Part shown: positions 22,495 through 32,031 of the stretch, in pieces | Numbering within the stretch: position 1 is the stretch's first letter | How the letters are laid out: each line of letters opens with the position of its first letter | Source: Oxalobacteraceae bacterium UBA6018 | Lineage (GTDB): Bacteria; Pseudomonadota; Gammaproteobacteria; Burkholderiales; Burkholderiaceae_D | Assembly: GCA_002428015.1 (NCBI GenBank) | Contig: DIZW01000024.1 | Location: 87,683-151,682 of the forward strand | Length of the DNA stretch: 64,000 bases | Reading direction: 5' to 3' | The notes under the pieces: model-generated | The model's database searches: none | What the model saw: only the letters and a program-made list of their open reading frames with translations | What the model was told of the DNA's origin: nothing | Made by a program: the position numbers and the translations under genes

Positions 22495-23759
22495 GGCGGC
22501 TGGCACTTTGCGTGCTGGCGGCGCTGGCGGTCCGCGCCAGCGCCGCGCCGGTCGACGTCCAGGTATGGCGGCACGACACCGGCGACGCCGAAATGGCCGC
22601 CAGCAGGCGCGCCGTCGAGCGCTTCAACCGCTCCCAGGACAAGTGGCATGTGGTGGTCGAGGCCATCCCGCAAGGCTCCTACACCGAGTCGATCACGGCC
22701 GCGTCGATGGTCGGCCAGCTGCCTTGCGTGATCGCGATCGACCAGCCGACGGTGCCCAACTTCGCATGGGCAGGCCACGTGCGCCCGCTCGACGACCTGC
22801 TGCCGCCCGCGGCGGTGCGCCAACTTCTTCAGGGCGGCCGCGGCACCTATCACGGCAAGCTGTATAGCGTGGGTCAGTTCGATGTGGTGCTGGCGCTGTT
22901 TTCGCGCCGCTCGCAGCTCGACGCGCTCGGGGTGCGGGTGGCCACCATCGAGCGTCCGTACAGCGCCAAGGAGCTGTACGACATTCTGCTGAAGGTGAAA
23001 CGCACCGGGCGCTTCCGCTTTCCGCTCGACCTGAATGGCAAGGGCAAGGGAGAGTGGGTCAGCTACGGTTTCTCGCCATGGCTGCAGAGCGCGGGCGCTG
23101 ACCTGATCGACCGCGCCAGTTACCTTCGCGTGGACGGTGTCCTCAACAGCCCGGCGGCGCTCGGTGTGGCGCGCTACTACGCCCACCTGTTCAAGGACAA
23201 GCTGGCCGAGCGCAATCCGGCCGACGAGAAAAGCTTCGAGCAGGGCCGTTCGCTGTTCCAGTACACCGGCTCGTGGAAGGCGCGCGAGTACACGGCGCGT
23301 TTCGGCGCCGACCTGGTGGTCATGCCGCCACCCGATTTCGGCCACGGCCCCAAGGCTGGCGCGGCCTCCTGGCAGTGGGCCATCACCCGCGATTGCCCGA
23401 CCCCGGCCGGCGCGGCGGCCTTCCTGACGCACTTGATCTCGGCGCCGGAAATGGCCGAGATGTCGCGCGCCACCGGCCTGATTCCGGTCAGCGAGGCCAG
23501 CGCCGCGCTGACCGAGCATTACCGCACCGGCGGCGACTGGCGCGTCTATTTCGACTTCGCTGCCCGCTACGCCACGCCGCGCCCGGCAACGCCGGCCTAT
23601 CCGGCCATCTCGGCGGCGTTCGAGAAGGCCATGGCCGATCTGCGCGGCGGCAAGGAGCCGGCCGAAGCGATGGACGAGGCGGTCGAGGCCATCGAACACG
23701 ATATCGCCCGCAACAACGGGTATGGATTCGCTCAACGGAAAACGGTGGCAAGTCAATGA
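22491..23759 (+). CDS. Sugar ABC transporter, extracellular binding protein
   Basis: 422 residues with signal peptide (MRRLALCVLAALAVRASA) and the family-1 binding-protein fold: VQVWRHDTGDAEMAASRRAV, FSPWLQSAGADLIDR, GRSLFQYTGSWKAREYTARF, ITRDCPTPAGAAAFLTHLIS. It should deliver an oligosaccharide, probably a fructo-oligosaccharide or sucrose, to the permeases encoded next. The start overlaps the repressor stop (ATGA), and its own stop overlaps the next start the same way, giving strict translational coupling. No lipobox, so it is probably free in the periplasm. Confidence 0.9.
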   Translation: MRRLALCVLAALAVRASAAPVDVQVWRHDTGDAEMAASRRAVERFNRSQDKWHVVVEAIPQGSYTESITAASMVGQLPCVIAIDQPTVPNFAWAGHVRPLDDLLPPAAVRQLLQGGRGTYHGKLYSVGQFDVVLALFSRRSQLDALGVRVATIERPYSAKELYDILLKVKRTGRFRFPLDLNGKGKGEWVSYGFSPWLQSAGADLIDRASYLRVDGVLNSPAALGVARYYAHLFKDKLAERNPADEKSFEQGRSLFQYTGSWKAREYTARFGADLVVMPPPDFGHGPKAGAASWQWAITRDCPTPAGAAAFLTHLISAPEMAEMSRATGLIPVSEASAALTEHYRTGGDWRVYFDFAARYATPRPATPAYPAISAAFEKAMADLRGGKEPAEAMDEAVEAIEHDIARNNGYGFAQRKTVASQ

Positions 23760-24823
23760 AACGCACATTAGGCCAAGACAATCCGCTGTCGGTGACGGGC
23801 TTTGCCGGTCCGGCGCTGCTGCTGTTCGCGGCATTCATCGTGCTGCCGCTGCTGCTCGCGGCCGGCGCCACGCTGACCAATCACCGCCTCATGTCGCCCG
23901 AACCGACCCGCTACGTCGGGCTGGACAACTACCAACGCCTGCTGGCGCTGCAGGTGGTGACGCTCGAGCCGCTGCGCGAGGCCGGGGCCGACCTGCGCGA
24001 CGAGGATGGCCTGCGCTTTCCGACCTGGCGCCAGGCGCGCCTGACCCATCCCAGCCTGGCCGGCTACCGTGAGGCATTCCGCCTGACCGTCGGCCGCCAT
24101 CGGATGGTGCTGGCCGCGACCGACCCGCTGTTCTACCGTTCGCTCATCAATACCTTCCTGTTCGCGGTGCTGGTGCTGCCGCTGCAGTGCGGGGTTGCGC
24201 TGGCGCTGGCGGTGCTGGTCAACCAGCGCATCCGCGGGCGCATATTTTTCCGCACCGTGTACTTCGCGCCGGTGGTCACGTCGATGGTGGTGGCGTCGAT
24301 CGTCTGGTCGTTCATGCTCAACGCCGACCGCGGCATGATCAACGAGGTGCTGCGCGCGCTTTGCGGCGATCCCAACGCGGGCCCGGACTGGCTGGGCGAC
24401 AGCAAGTGGGCGCTGCCGGCCATCGCGGTGATGTCGGCCTGGCAGGGCGCGGGCTTTCAGATGCTGGTATTCCTGGCGGGCCTGCAGTCGATCTCGCCCG
24501 AGTTGTACGAGGCGGCCACGCTGATGGGCGCCAACGCCTGGCAGCGCTTCGTGCACGTCACCTTGCCGGGCCTGCGCAATACCATCGTGTTCGTGCTGGT
24601 GTCGACCGCGCTGCTGGCCTTCGGCCTGTTCACCCAGGTCGACGTGATGACCGGCGGCGGCCCGCTCGATTCGACGTCGACGGTGGTCTTTCACGCCGTG
24701 CGCACCGGTTTCAAGCAGCAGGATATCGGCTATGGCTCGACCATCGCGCTGGTGTTCTTCGGCGTGGTGCTGGCAGTCTCGGCCCTCCAACATTTCCTCG
24801 TCAAGAAAGGTGCCGACCAATGA
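23756..24823 (+). CDS. Sugar ABC transporter permease 1 (MalF-like)
   Basis: 355 residues, six or more membrane helices starting with ALLLFAAFIVLPLLLAAGAT. The EAA loop that docks the ATPase is visible (LYEAATLMGANAWQRFVHVT, then LPGLRNTIVF). A periplasmic insertion of about 70 residues after the first helix (YVGLDNYQRLLALQVVTLEP and following) is larger than in many MalF-type permeases of this class. Overlaps the genes on both sides by 4 bp. Confidence 0.9.
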   Translation: MKRTLGQDNPLSVTGFAGPALLLFAAFIVLPLLLAAGATLTNHRLMSPEPTRYVGLDNYQRLLALQVVTLEPLREAGADLRDEDGLRFPTWRQARLTHPSLAGYREAFRLTVGRHRMVLAATDPLFYRSLINTFLFAVLVLPLQCGVALALAVLVNQRIRGRIFFRTVYFAPVVTSMVVASIVWSFMLNADRGMINEVLRALCGDPNAGPDWLGDSKWALPAIAVMSAWQGAGFQMLVFLAGLQSISPELYEAATLMGANAWQRFVHVTLPGLRNTIVFVLVSTALLAFGLFTQVDVMTGGGPLDSTSTVVFHAVRTGFKQQDIGYGSTIALVFFGVVLAVSALQHFLVKKGADQ

Positions 24824-25704
24824 TCGCCTCCAGCCACAACCGGCTCCGCCGTGCCATGCTGTTCGCGCTGATGGGCGCCCTCGGCGTGCTGTTCGCCGCG
24901 CCGCTGCTGTTCATGTTTGCCTCGTCCTTCAAGAGCGACGAAGCGATCTTCGCCAACCTGACCAGCGTGACGGCCTACCTGCCCAACGCCGGCTGGTCGC
25001 TGACGAACTACCGCGCGATCTTCGAACGAAGCAATCTGCCGCTGTTCCTTCTTAACTCGACCATCATCGCCATTGTGGTGGTGGCGGGCGGTGTTCTGCT
25101 CAACAGCATGCTGGCGTTCGCGCTGTGCCGGCTGCGCTGGCGCGGGCGCGACACGGTGCTGGCGCTGGTGGTGGCGATGATGATCATCCCGTTCGAAGTG
25201 ATCGCCATTCCGCTGCTGTCGCTGGTGGCGCGCCTGCCCTGGCCGGTGCTGGGGCAGGGCGGCCTGGCCTGGCAGATGGGCTGGTTCAACAGCCTGCACG
25301 TGCAGATTGTCCCGTTCCTGGCCAACGCGTTCTGCGTGTTCCTGTTCTACCAGTTCTTCCGCGACATCCCGCGCGAGCTGGACGAGGCGGCCAAGATGGA
25401 CGGCGCCGGTCCATGGGCCCTGTACTTTCGCATCATCATGCCCAACAGCGGGCCGGTGATCGCCACCGCGGCGATCGTGCTCTTCATCGGCGCCTGGAAC
25501 CAGTACCTGTGGCCGATCATGGTGGTGCAGGGAGAGGCCGCGCGCCCGGTGCAGCCCGGCATCCAGCAGTTCTTCGGCCGTTCCAATTCCTGGGGTCAGA
25601 TCATGGCGTACGCCTCGGTGGTCACCCTTCCCGTGCTTGCGGTGTTCCTGGCCTTCCAGCGGCAGTTCGTCGCCTCGGTCGCCGGGTCCGGCATCAAAGG
25701 CTAA
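24820..25704 (+). CDS. Sugar ABC transporter permease 2 (MalG-like)
   Basis: 294 residues, six predicted membrane helices (MLFALMGALGVLFAAPLLFM; STIIAIVVVAGGVLLNSMLA; TVLALVVAMMIIPFEVIAIP). EAA loop: ELDEAAKMDGAGPWALYFRI, then IMPNSGPVIATAA. Ends with the RQFVASVAGSGIKG tail common to MalG-type permeases. Start overlaps permease 1 by 4 bp. Confidence 0.92.
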   Translation: MIASSHNRLRRAMLFALMGALGVLFAAPLLFMFASSFKSDEAIFANLTSVTAYLPNAGWSLTNYRAIFERSNLPLFLLNSTIIAIVVVAGGVLLNSMLAFALCRLRWRGRDTVLALVVAMMIIPFEVIAIPLLSLVARLPWPVLGQGGLAWQMGWFNSLHVQIVPFLANAFCVFLFYQFFRDIPRELDEAAKMDGAGPWALYFRIIMPNSGPVIATAAIVLFIGAWNQYLWPIMVVQGEAARPVQPGIQQFFGRSNSWGQIMAYASVVTLPVLAVFLAFQRQFVASVAGSGIKG

Positions 25705-25721
25705 CTCTCGCGCTTTCAATC

Positions 25722-26700
25722 ATGACACTCAAACTCGACGACAAATACATCTGGGACTTCTGGCACTTCGCGCCAGGCGGGCGAACAGCACCTGTTCTTC
25801 CTGCAGGCCGAGCGCAGCATCGGCCATCCCGACCTGCGCCACTGGAACGTCTCGATCGGCCACGCGGTCTCGCCCGACCTGCGCCAGTGGGACTACCGCG
25901 GCACCGTGTTCGGCCCGTCGGCCAGCCCGGCGTGGGACGACTACACCACCTGGACCGGTTCGGTGATCCAGGCCGAGGGCCGTTACCACCTGTTCTACAC
26001 CGGCACCTGCCGCGCCGAAAACGGTCTGCGCCAGCGCATCGGCCACGCCACCGCCGCCAGCATCGACGGACCGTGGACGCGGGTCGGTACCGGCCTGGCG
26101 CTGGACCTGGACGAGCGCTACTACGAGGAGCATGCCGAAGGCCGCTGGCACGACCGCGCGCTGCGCGATCCGTGGGTGCTGGCCGAGAAAATCGATGGCA
26201 TGTACCACATGTTCTACACCGCGCGCCGCAACGACGGCCCGCTGTACGAACGCGGCGTGATCGGGCACGCCGTCTCGCCCGACCTGGTGCGCTGGGAAGC
26301 GACCGCGCCGGTGTACGCGGGCGGCCATTACGGCCAGCTTGAAGTGCCGCAGGTGTTCGAGCGCGACGGCCGCTGGTTCTGCACATTCTGTAATATTCGC
26401 GACCACTGGTCGGAAGCGCAGCGCGCCGCGCATGGCGGCGGCGTATCGGGCACCCACTACCTGGTGGCCGATCACCCGCTCGGGCCGTGGCGCCCGGCCC
26501 CCGGCTTCCTGGACGGCGCGGTGCCGTGCCGCCGTTACGCCGGCAAGGTCCTGCCCGACCCGGTTACCGGCGCCGACTGCCTGATGGCCTTCCTCGACAG
26601 CGGCGCCGACGGCAACTTCATCGGCCAGATCAGCGACCCGATCCCATTGCGCCTGGAGGATGGGCGCTACACGCTCGCCGATTTTGCGGACCAAAAATGA
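25722..26700 (+). pseudogene. Intracellular GH32-type beta-fructosidase, frameshifted
   Basis: Start ATG at 25722 (MTLKLDDKYIWDFWHFAPGG), then the frame is lost inside the GGCGGGCG run at 25776-25783. Removing one G restores a continuous 325-residue protein: EQHLFFLQAERSIGHPDLRH, WTGSVIQAEGRYHLFYTGTC, RDPWVLAEKIDGMYHMFYTA, LEVPQVFERDGRWFCTFCNI. The five-bladed GH32/GH43-like fold is clear; WDFW carries the probable nucleophile and RDPW the transition-state Asp. There is no signal peptide, so cytoplasmic cleavage of imported oligosaccharide is inferred. Without a restored frame the nucleophile segment is separated from the rest. It could be a real mutation or a sequencing error. Confidence 0.8.
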
Positions 26701-26713
26701 CAACGGTGGACAT
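26697..26713. promoter_or_regulatory. Candidate LacI-family operator O2
   Basis: ATGACAACGGTGGACAT overlaps the stop codon of the first hydrolase and lies 15 bp before the next ATG. One base differs from O1. It may act as a roadblock or serve an internal promoter for the secreted hydrolase, ATPase and kinase genes. Confidence 0.55.
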
Positions 26714-26727
26714 CCGCTGAGGCGGCC

Positions 26728-29688
26728 ATGACGACAATACTGACGGAGACAAACTTGAACCACACACTCTTGCATCGCGCGCGTCGCCGCTGGCATGACG
26801 GCGTGGGCGCGGCCGTGCTGTTCGGCGCGCTGGCCGCTTCCGGCTGCGGCGGCGCCAGCCCGGCCCGCGGCGCCGGGCCGGCGCCGGCACCCGTATCCGC
26901 ACCCGCAGCACCAGGCGCCATCGCCAGTTGGCCGCTCGACGAGCAGCACGGCAGCCAGGCGGTCGAGGCGCTCTCCGGGCGCGCCGACAGCGTCGATTTC
27001 GTCTTCAACCGGGCGCGCTTCAAGCCTGCCAGCGGGCCTTTGTGGCGTCCGGCCGCCGGCTGCATTCGCGGCGGCTGCCTGCTGTTCGACGGCTACTCGA
27101 CCGAGATCCTGGCGCCCGGCCTTACCCAGGCCCAGGTGGCCGGCGGCTTTACCTTGAGCGCCTGGGTGGCGCCGCACGCGTTTGAATGGGGCGATGGCGA
27201 CAACTACTCCGCCTTCCTGAGCCAGTTCGACCAGGGCGCCAGGAGCGGTTTCGCGTTCGGCATGTACCGCTTCGGCACCTGGGGCATCAAGCTCGGCTTC
27301 GGCGACGCGGTGTTCGACCTGCGCGTGCGCGACCATAAGCTGCCCAAGGACGCCTGGTCGCACGTGGCGGCCAGCTTCGATCCGGGCACGCGCCAGGTGC
27401 GCCTGTATCTCAACGGCGCCCAGGTGGCCAGCGCCGCCGCGCCTGGCACCGGCGCGTTCGCGCTGCCGCAGCGCGCCTTGTCGATCGGGCGCTATTCGCA
27501 GCCGCTGTCGGTGGCCGGCGTATTCCAGTTCAATACCTTCCTCGGCCTGATGGACGAGGTGCGCATCGGTTCCGGCGCCGCCGGCGCCGCCGCGCTGGCC
27601 GGCCTGATCGCGGCCGACCTGGCCGCGCATGGCGGCCATGCGCCGGCGCTGGTGCCGTCCGACGCCGCCGTCCCCGCCGCCACCTTCGACGGCGACCGCT
27701 ATCGTCCGCAGTATCACGCCATGCCCGACTCGGGCTGGATGAACGAGCCGCACGCGCCGTTCTACTACGCGGGCCAGTACCACCTGTTCTTCCAGAAGAA
27801 TCCGTTCGGGCCGTTCTGGCACCAGATCCATTGGGGCCACTGGGCCAGCCCGGACATGGTGCACTGGCGCGAACTGCCGATCGCGCTGGCGCCGGACGAC
27901 GATAGCCTGGCGCCGGACGGCATCTGGTCGGGCAGCGCCAGTTACAAGGCCGACGGCACGCCCGTGCTGTTCTTCACCGCCGGGAACGATGCGGCGCCCG
28001 TGCACGAGCGCACCGGGATGGCCACGCCCCAGAACCTGTCCGACCCTGACCTGGTCCAGTGGGACAAGTACCCGACCCCGGTCACCCTGCAGGAGGCGGG
28101 GGCCGGACGCCGCGGCGACTTCCGCGATCCGTTCGTGTTCCGCGATCCGGGCCAGCCGCGCTGGTTCCAGTTGGTGGGCTCGGTGATCCCGGGTGGCAGC
28201 GGGGCGGCGCTGGCATACGAGTCGTCCGACCTGATTCACTGGAGCTTCCGCGGGCCGCTGTTCTCGATCGACCCGGTCAAGTACCCCAACTTCGTCCGGA
28301 CTTTCGAGCTGCCGGTGCTGCTGCCGGTCGGTACCGGCAAGGATGGGCGCGCGCGCCACGTGTTCATGACCGATGTCGGCGCCCAGGCGTATTACTGGAT
28401 CGGCGTGTTCGACCCGGCCAGCGCGCGCTTCATTCCGGACAGCGAGGCGCCACGCGTATTCGACCTCGGCGAAGGCCATTTCTCCGGCCCCAGCGGCATG
28501 GTCGATCCGAAGACCGGACGCACCATCGTGTTTTCAATCGCCCAAGGCGAGCGCACCGCGCAGATCGACTGGGAAAGCGGCTGGGCCCACAACGCGGGCC
28601 TGCCGCTCGAACTCAAGCTCGGCGCCGACGGCGACCTGCGCCTGGCGCCGATCGCTGAACTGGCCAGCCTGCGCGGATCGCCCCTGCTGGACCTGCACGA
28701 CGTCACCCCGGCCGCCGCCGCCGCGGCGCTGGCCAAGCTCAACGGCGACATGCTCGAAATCGCGCTGGAGCTGGCCGCCGCGCCCGGCGTGAACGCCAAG
28801 CGCGGGCTGGTGCTGCGCAAGGCGCCGGACGGCGCCGAGCATACCGACCTGTACGTCGATGCGGCGCGCCAGCGTTTCGAGATCGACCGCGACCACACCA
28901 GCCTCGATCCGGACATGCGCTCCTACGGCGTGCAGGGCGGGGCCTTCGATCCGGCCGGCGAGAACCTGCGTCTGCGCGTGTTCCTGGACCGCTCGATGCT
29001 CGAGGCTTACGTGAACGAGCGCAAGAGCCTGACCAGCCGGGTATTCCCCCTGCGCCTGGACGCGACCGGTCTGGGCCTGCTGGCCGCGGCGGACGACCGC
29101 GTGGTCAGCCTGAAGGTATGGCGCATGGGCGCGGCCAACGGCAAGCCGGTGGCGCCGGTGCAGGCCGCCGGCGTGACGCTCGACCCGGCCACCGCCTTCA
29201 AGTCGGGCCTGCCCAACGGCGACTTCGCCAGCTGCGACCTGTCCGGCTGGACGATACTCGACGGCGGCGCCTTCGCCAACCGCGCCGTCACCCAGGCCGT
29301 GAATGGCCCAGGCTACCCGTACAATGCGGCCGGGCGCATGCCGGACCGCTGCCACTTCGCCGGCGCCGGCGCGCCGGGCGGTGACGGCGCCACCGGCGCG
29401 ATGCGCTCGGCGCGCTTTGTGCTCGGCGGTGATGGCCACATCAATTTTCTGATCGCCGGCGGGCGCGATCCGGAACGGCTCTATCTGGCACTGGTGCGCG
29501 CGGTCGACGGCAAGGAGCTGATGAAGGCCACCGGTATCGACTTCGAGCAGTACCAGCGGGTATTCTGGGACGCCTCGGCCTACATCGGCACCGAGCTGTA
29601 TTTGAAGGCGGTGGACCGCAGCGGCGCGCCCGGCGGCCACCTCAATCTTGATAACATCAACGTGCCGGTCAGCCGGCTGGTGAACTAG
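26728..29688 (+). CDS. Secreted LamG-GH32 levanase/inulinase-like lipoprotein
   Basis: 986 residues from the ATG at 26728; a TTG at 26755 with GGAG upstream is an alternative start. A signal with probable lipobox (AAVLFGALAASGC) anchors it to a membrane. Residues about 60-290 form a LamG/concanavalin-type domain (GCLLFDGYSTEI, FTLSAWVAPHAF, WSHVAASFDPGTRQVRLYLN). GH32 follows: GWMNEPHAPFYYAGQYHLFF, IWSGSASYKADGTPVLFFTA, GDFRDPFVFRDP, RTFELPVLLP. A GH32 C-terminal sandwich (LRVFLDRSMLEAYVNERKSL) and a further beta domain (SGLPNGDFASCDLSGWTILD to the end) complete it. The usual WMNDPNG reads WMNEPHA. It should cut extracellular fructan before uptake. Confidence 0.9.
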   Translation: MTTILTETNLNHTLLHRARRRWHDGVGAAVLFGALAASGCGGASPARGAGPAPAPVSAPAAPGAIASWPLDEQHGSQAVEALSGRADSVDFVFNRARFKPASGPLWRPAAGCIRGGCLLFDGYSTEILAPGLTQAQVAGGFTLSAWVAPHAFEWGDGDNYSAFLSQFDQGARSGFAFGMYRFGTWGIKLGFGDAVFDLRVRDHKLPKDAWSHVAASFDPGTRQVRLYLNGAQVASAAAPGTGAFALPQRALSIGRYSQPLSVAGVFQFNTFLGLMDEVRIGSGAAGAAALAGLIAADLAAHGGHAPALVPSDAAVPAATFDGDRYRPQYHAMPDSGWMNEPHAPFYYAGQYHLFFQKNPFGPFWHQIHWGHWASPDMVHWRELPIALAPDDDSLAPDGIWSGSASYKADGTPVLFFTAGNDAAPVHERTGMATPQNLSDPDLVQWDKYPTPVTLQEAGAGRRGDFRDPFVFRDPGQPRWFQLVGSVIPGGSGAALAYESSDLIHWSFRGPLFSIDPVKYPNFVRTFELPVLLPVGTGKDGRARHVFMTDVGAQAYYWIGVFDPASARFIPDSEAPRVFDLGEGHFSGPSGMVDPKTGRTIVFSIAQGERTAQIDWESGWAHNAGLPLELKLGADGDLRLAPIAELASLRGSPLLDLHDVTPAAAAAALAKLNGDMLEIALELAAAPGVNAKRGLVLRKAPDGAEHTDLYVDAARQRFEIDRDHTSLDPDMRSYGVQGGAFDPAGENLRLRVFLDRSMLEAYVNERKSLTSRVFPLRLDATGLGLLAAADDRVVSLKVWRMGAANGKPVAPVQAAGVTLDPATAFKSGLPNGDFASCDLSGWTILDGGAFANRAVTQAVNGPGYPYNAAGRMPDRCHFAGAGAPGGDGATGAMRSARFVLGGDGHINFLIAGGRDPERLYLALVRAVDGKELMKATGIDFEQYQRVFWDASAYIGTELYLKAVDRSGAPGGHLNLDNINVPVSRLVN

Positions 29689-29701
29689 GTAGGGAGTCGA
29701 C

Positions 29702-30822
<1,121 letters not shown>

Positions 30823-30826
<4 letters not shown>

Positions 30827-31797
30827 TTGTCGTTTGTGGTGAAGCCTTGTTCGATGTGTTCGCGCAGGACGAGAACGCGACCGGACTGGAGCTGTCGGCG
30901 CGCATGGGCGGCTCGCCCTTCAACCTGGCGCTCGGGCTGGCCAGGCTGGGCGCGCCGGTCCAGTTCTTCGGCGGCCTGTCGCGCGACCTGTTCGGCCAGC
31001 GCCTGCACGCGGCGCTGGCGGCCGAAGGCGTGGACCTGTCGGCCGTGGCGCGGCCCGACGCGCCGTGCGCGCTGGTGCTGGTGAGCGTCGACGCCAGGGG
31101 CGTGCCGGTGTACACCTTCTACGGCGACCGGACGGCCGAGCGCATGATCGGCGCGGCCGACCTGGCGCCGCTGGCGCACGATGTGGCGGCGCTGCACGTC
31201 GGCTCCTACTGCATGGTGGTCGAACCGGTGGCGGCCAGCTTGCGCGCGCTGGTCGAGCGCCAGCGCGGGCGCAGCCTGATCGTCTACGACCCCAACGTGC
31301 GCCTGACGATCGAGCCGAGCGTCCAGGTGTGGCGCGAGGCGCTTCAGTGGATGCTCGACAAGACCGATGTCCTCAAGGTCAGCGAAGAGGACCTGCACGC
31401 GCTGTACCCGTCGCTGGCGGCGGCGGTTTTCATCGAGCTGGCCTTGGCGGCCGGGGTAGCGCTGGTGGTGGTCACGCGCGGCGAGCACGGGGTGCTCGCC
31501 GCCACCCGGAAGGTGCCGGCGCTGGCGCTGCCCGCCATCCCGGTCGATGTCGTCGACACCGTCGGCGCGGGCGATACCTTCCAGGCCGGCCTGCTGGCCT
31601 TTCTGGCCAGCGCCGGCATGCTGACGCGAGCGGCGGTCCAGGATGTGGATGCGGCCGTGCTGGCCGACGCGCTGCGCTTCGCAGCCCACGCCGCGGCCAT
31701 CACCTGTTCGCGCCGCGGCGCCGACCTGCCGAACCTGGACCAGGTGCGCGCGGCCGCCGGCCTGCCGTCGGCGCCGGCGGCGGCGCCGCAACCCTAA
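30823..31797 (+). CDS. Fructokinase, PfkB family
   Basis: 324 residues with both PfkB signatures: the N-terminal GGSPFNLALGLARLG block and the ATP/anion-hole motif DTVGAGDTFQAGLLAFL with the catalytic Asp. It phosphorylates free fructose released by the hydrolases and so links the locus to glycolysis. Specificity for fructose rather than another sugar is inferred from context. Overlaps the ATPase gene by 4 bp and ends the importer operon. Confidence 0.88.
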
Positions 31798-31833
31798 ACC
31801 GATCGATGAATCCGTAAACGCCTGTTGCGAAAA

Positions 31834-31873
31834 TGTCTTACGTTAGACAACGTAAAATGACAACGATAGACAA
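31834..31873. promoter_or_regulatory. Candidate operator pair O3 upstream of the TonB receptor
   Basis: Two adjacent sites: a 16-bp near-perfect dyad with central CG, TGTCTTACGTTAGACA (31834-31849), and a copy of the locus motif, ATGACAACGATAGACAA (31857-31873). They lie 160-200 bp before the receptor start. A central CG dyad is the hallmark of LacI-type operators. The promoter itself is not certain. Confidence 0.6.
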
Positions 31874-32031
31874 ATGCGCCTTGGCGGTGCTAATGTTGAC
31901 CGTGATGACGGTCGCGTCTTGAAAGGGAGGTAGGCAGGAACGAAGCAATGCAGCACGGCCGCCCTCGAACCCGAGTATGGTGCGAGGGCGTACAAGGATG
32001 AACTGATAAAACTATTACAGGGGATATTCTC

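Noticed and set aside
25729..28479. 916-codon minus-strand open frame opposite both GH32 genes
   Set aside because: Shadow of the GH32 reading frames; no recognisable domain.
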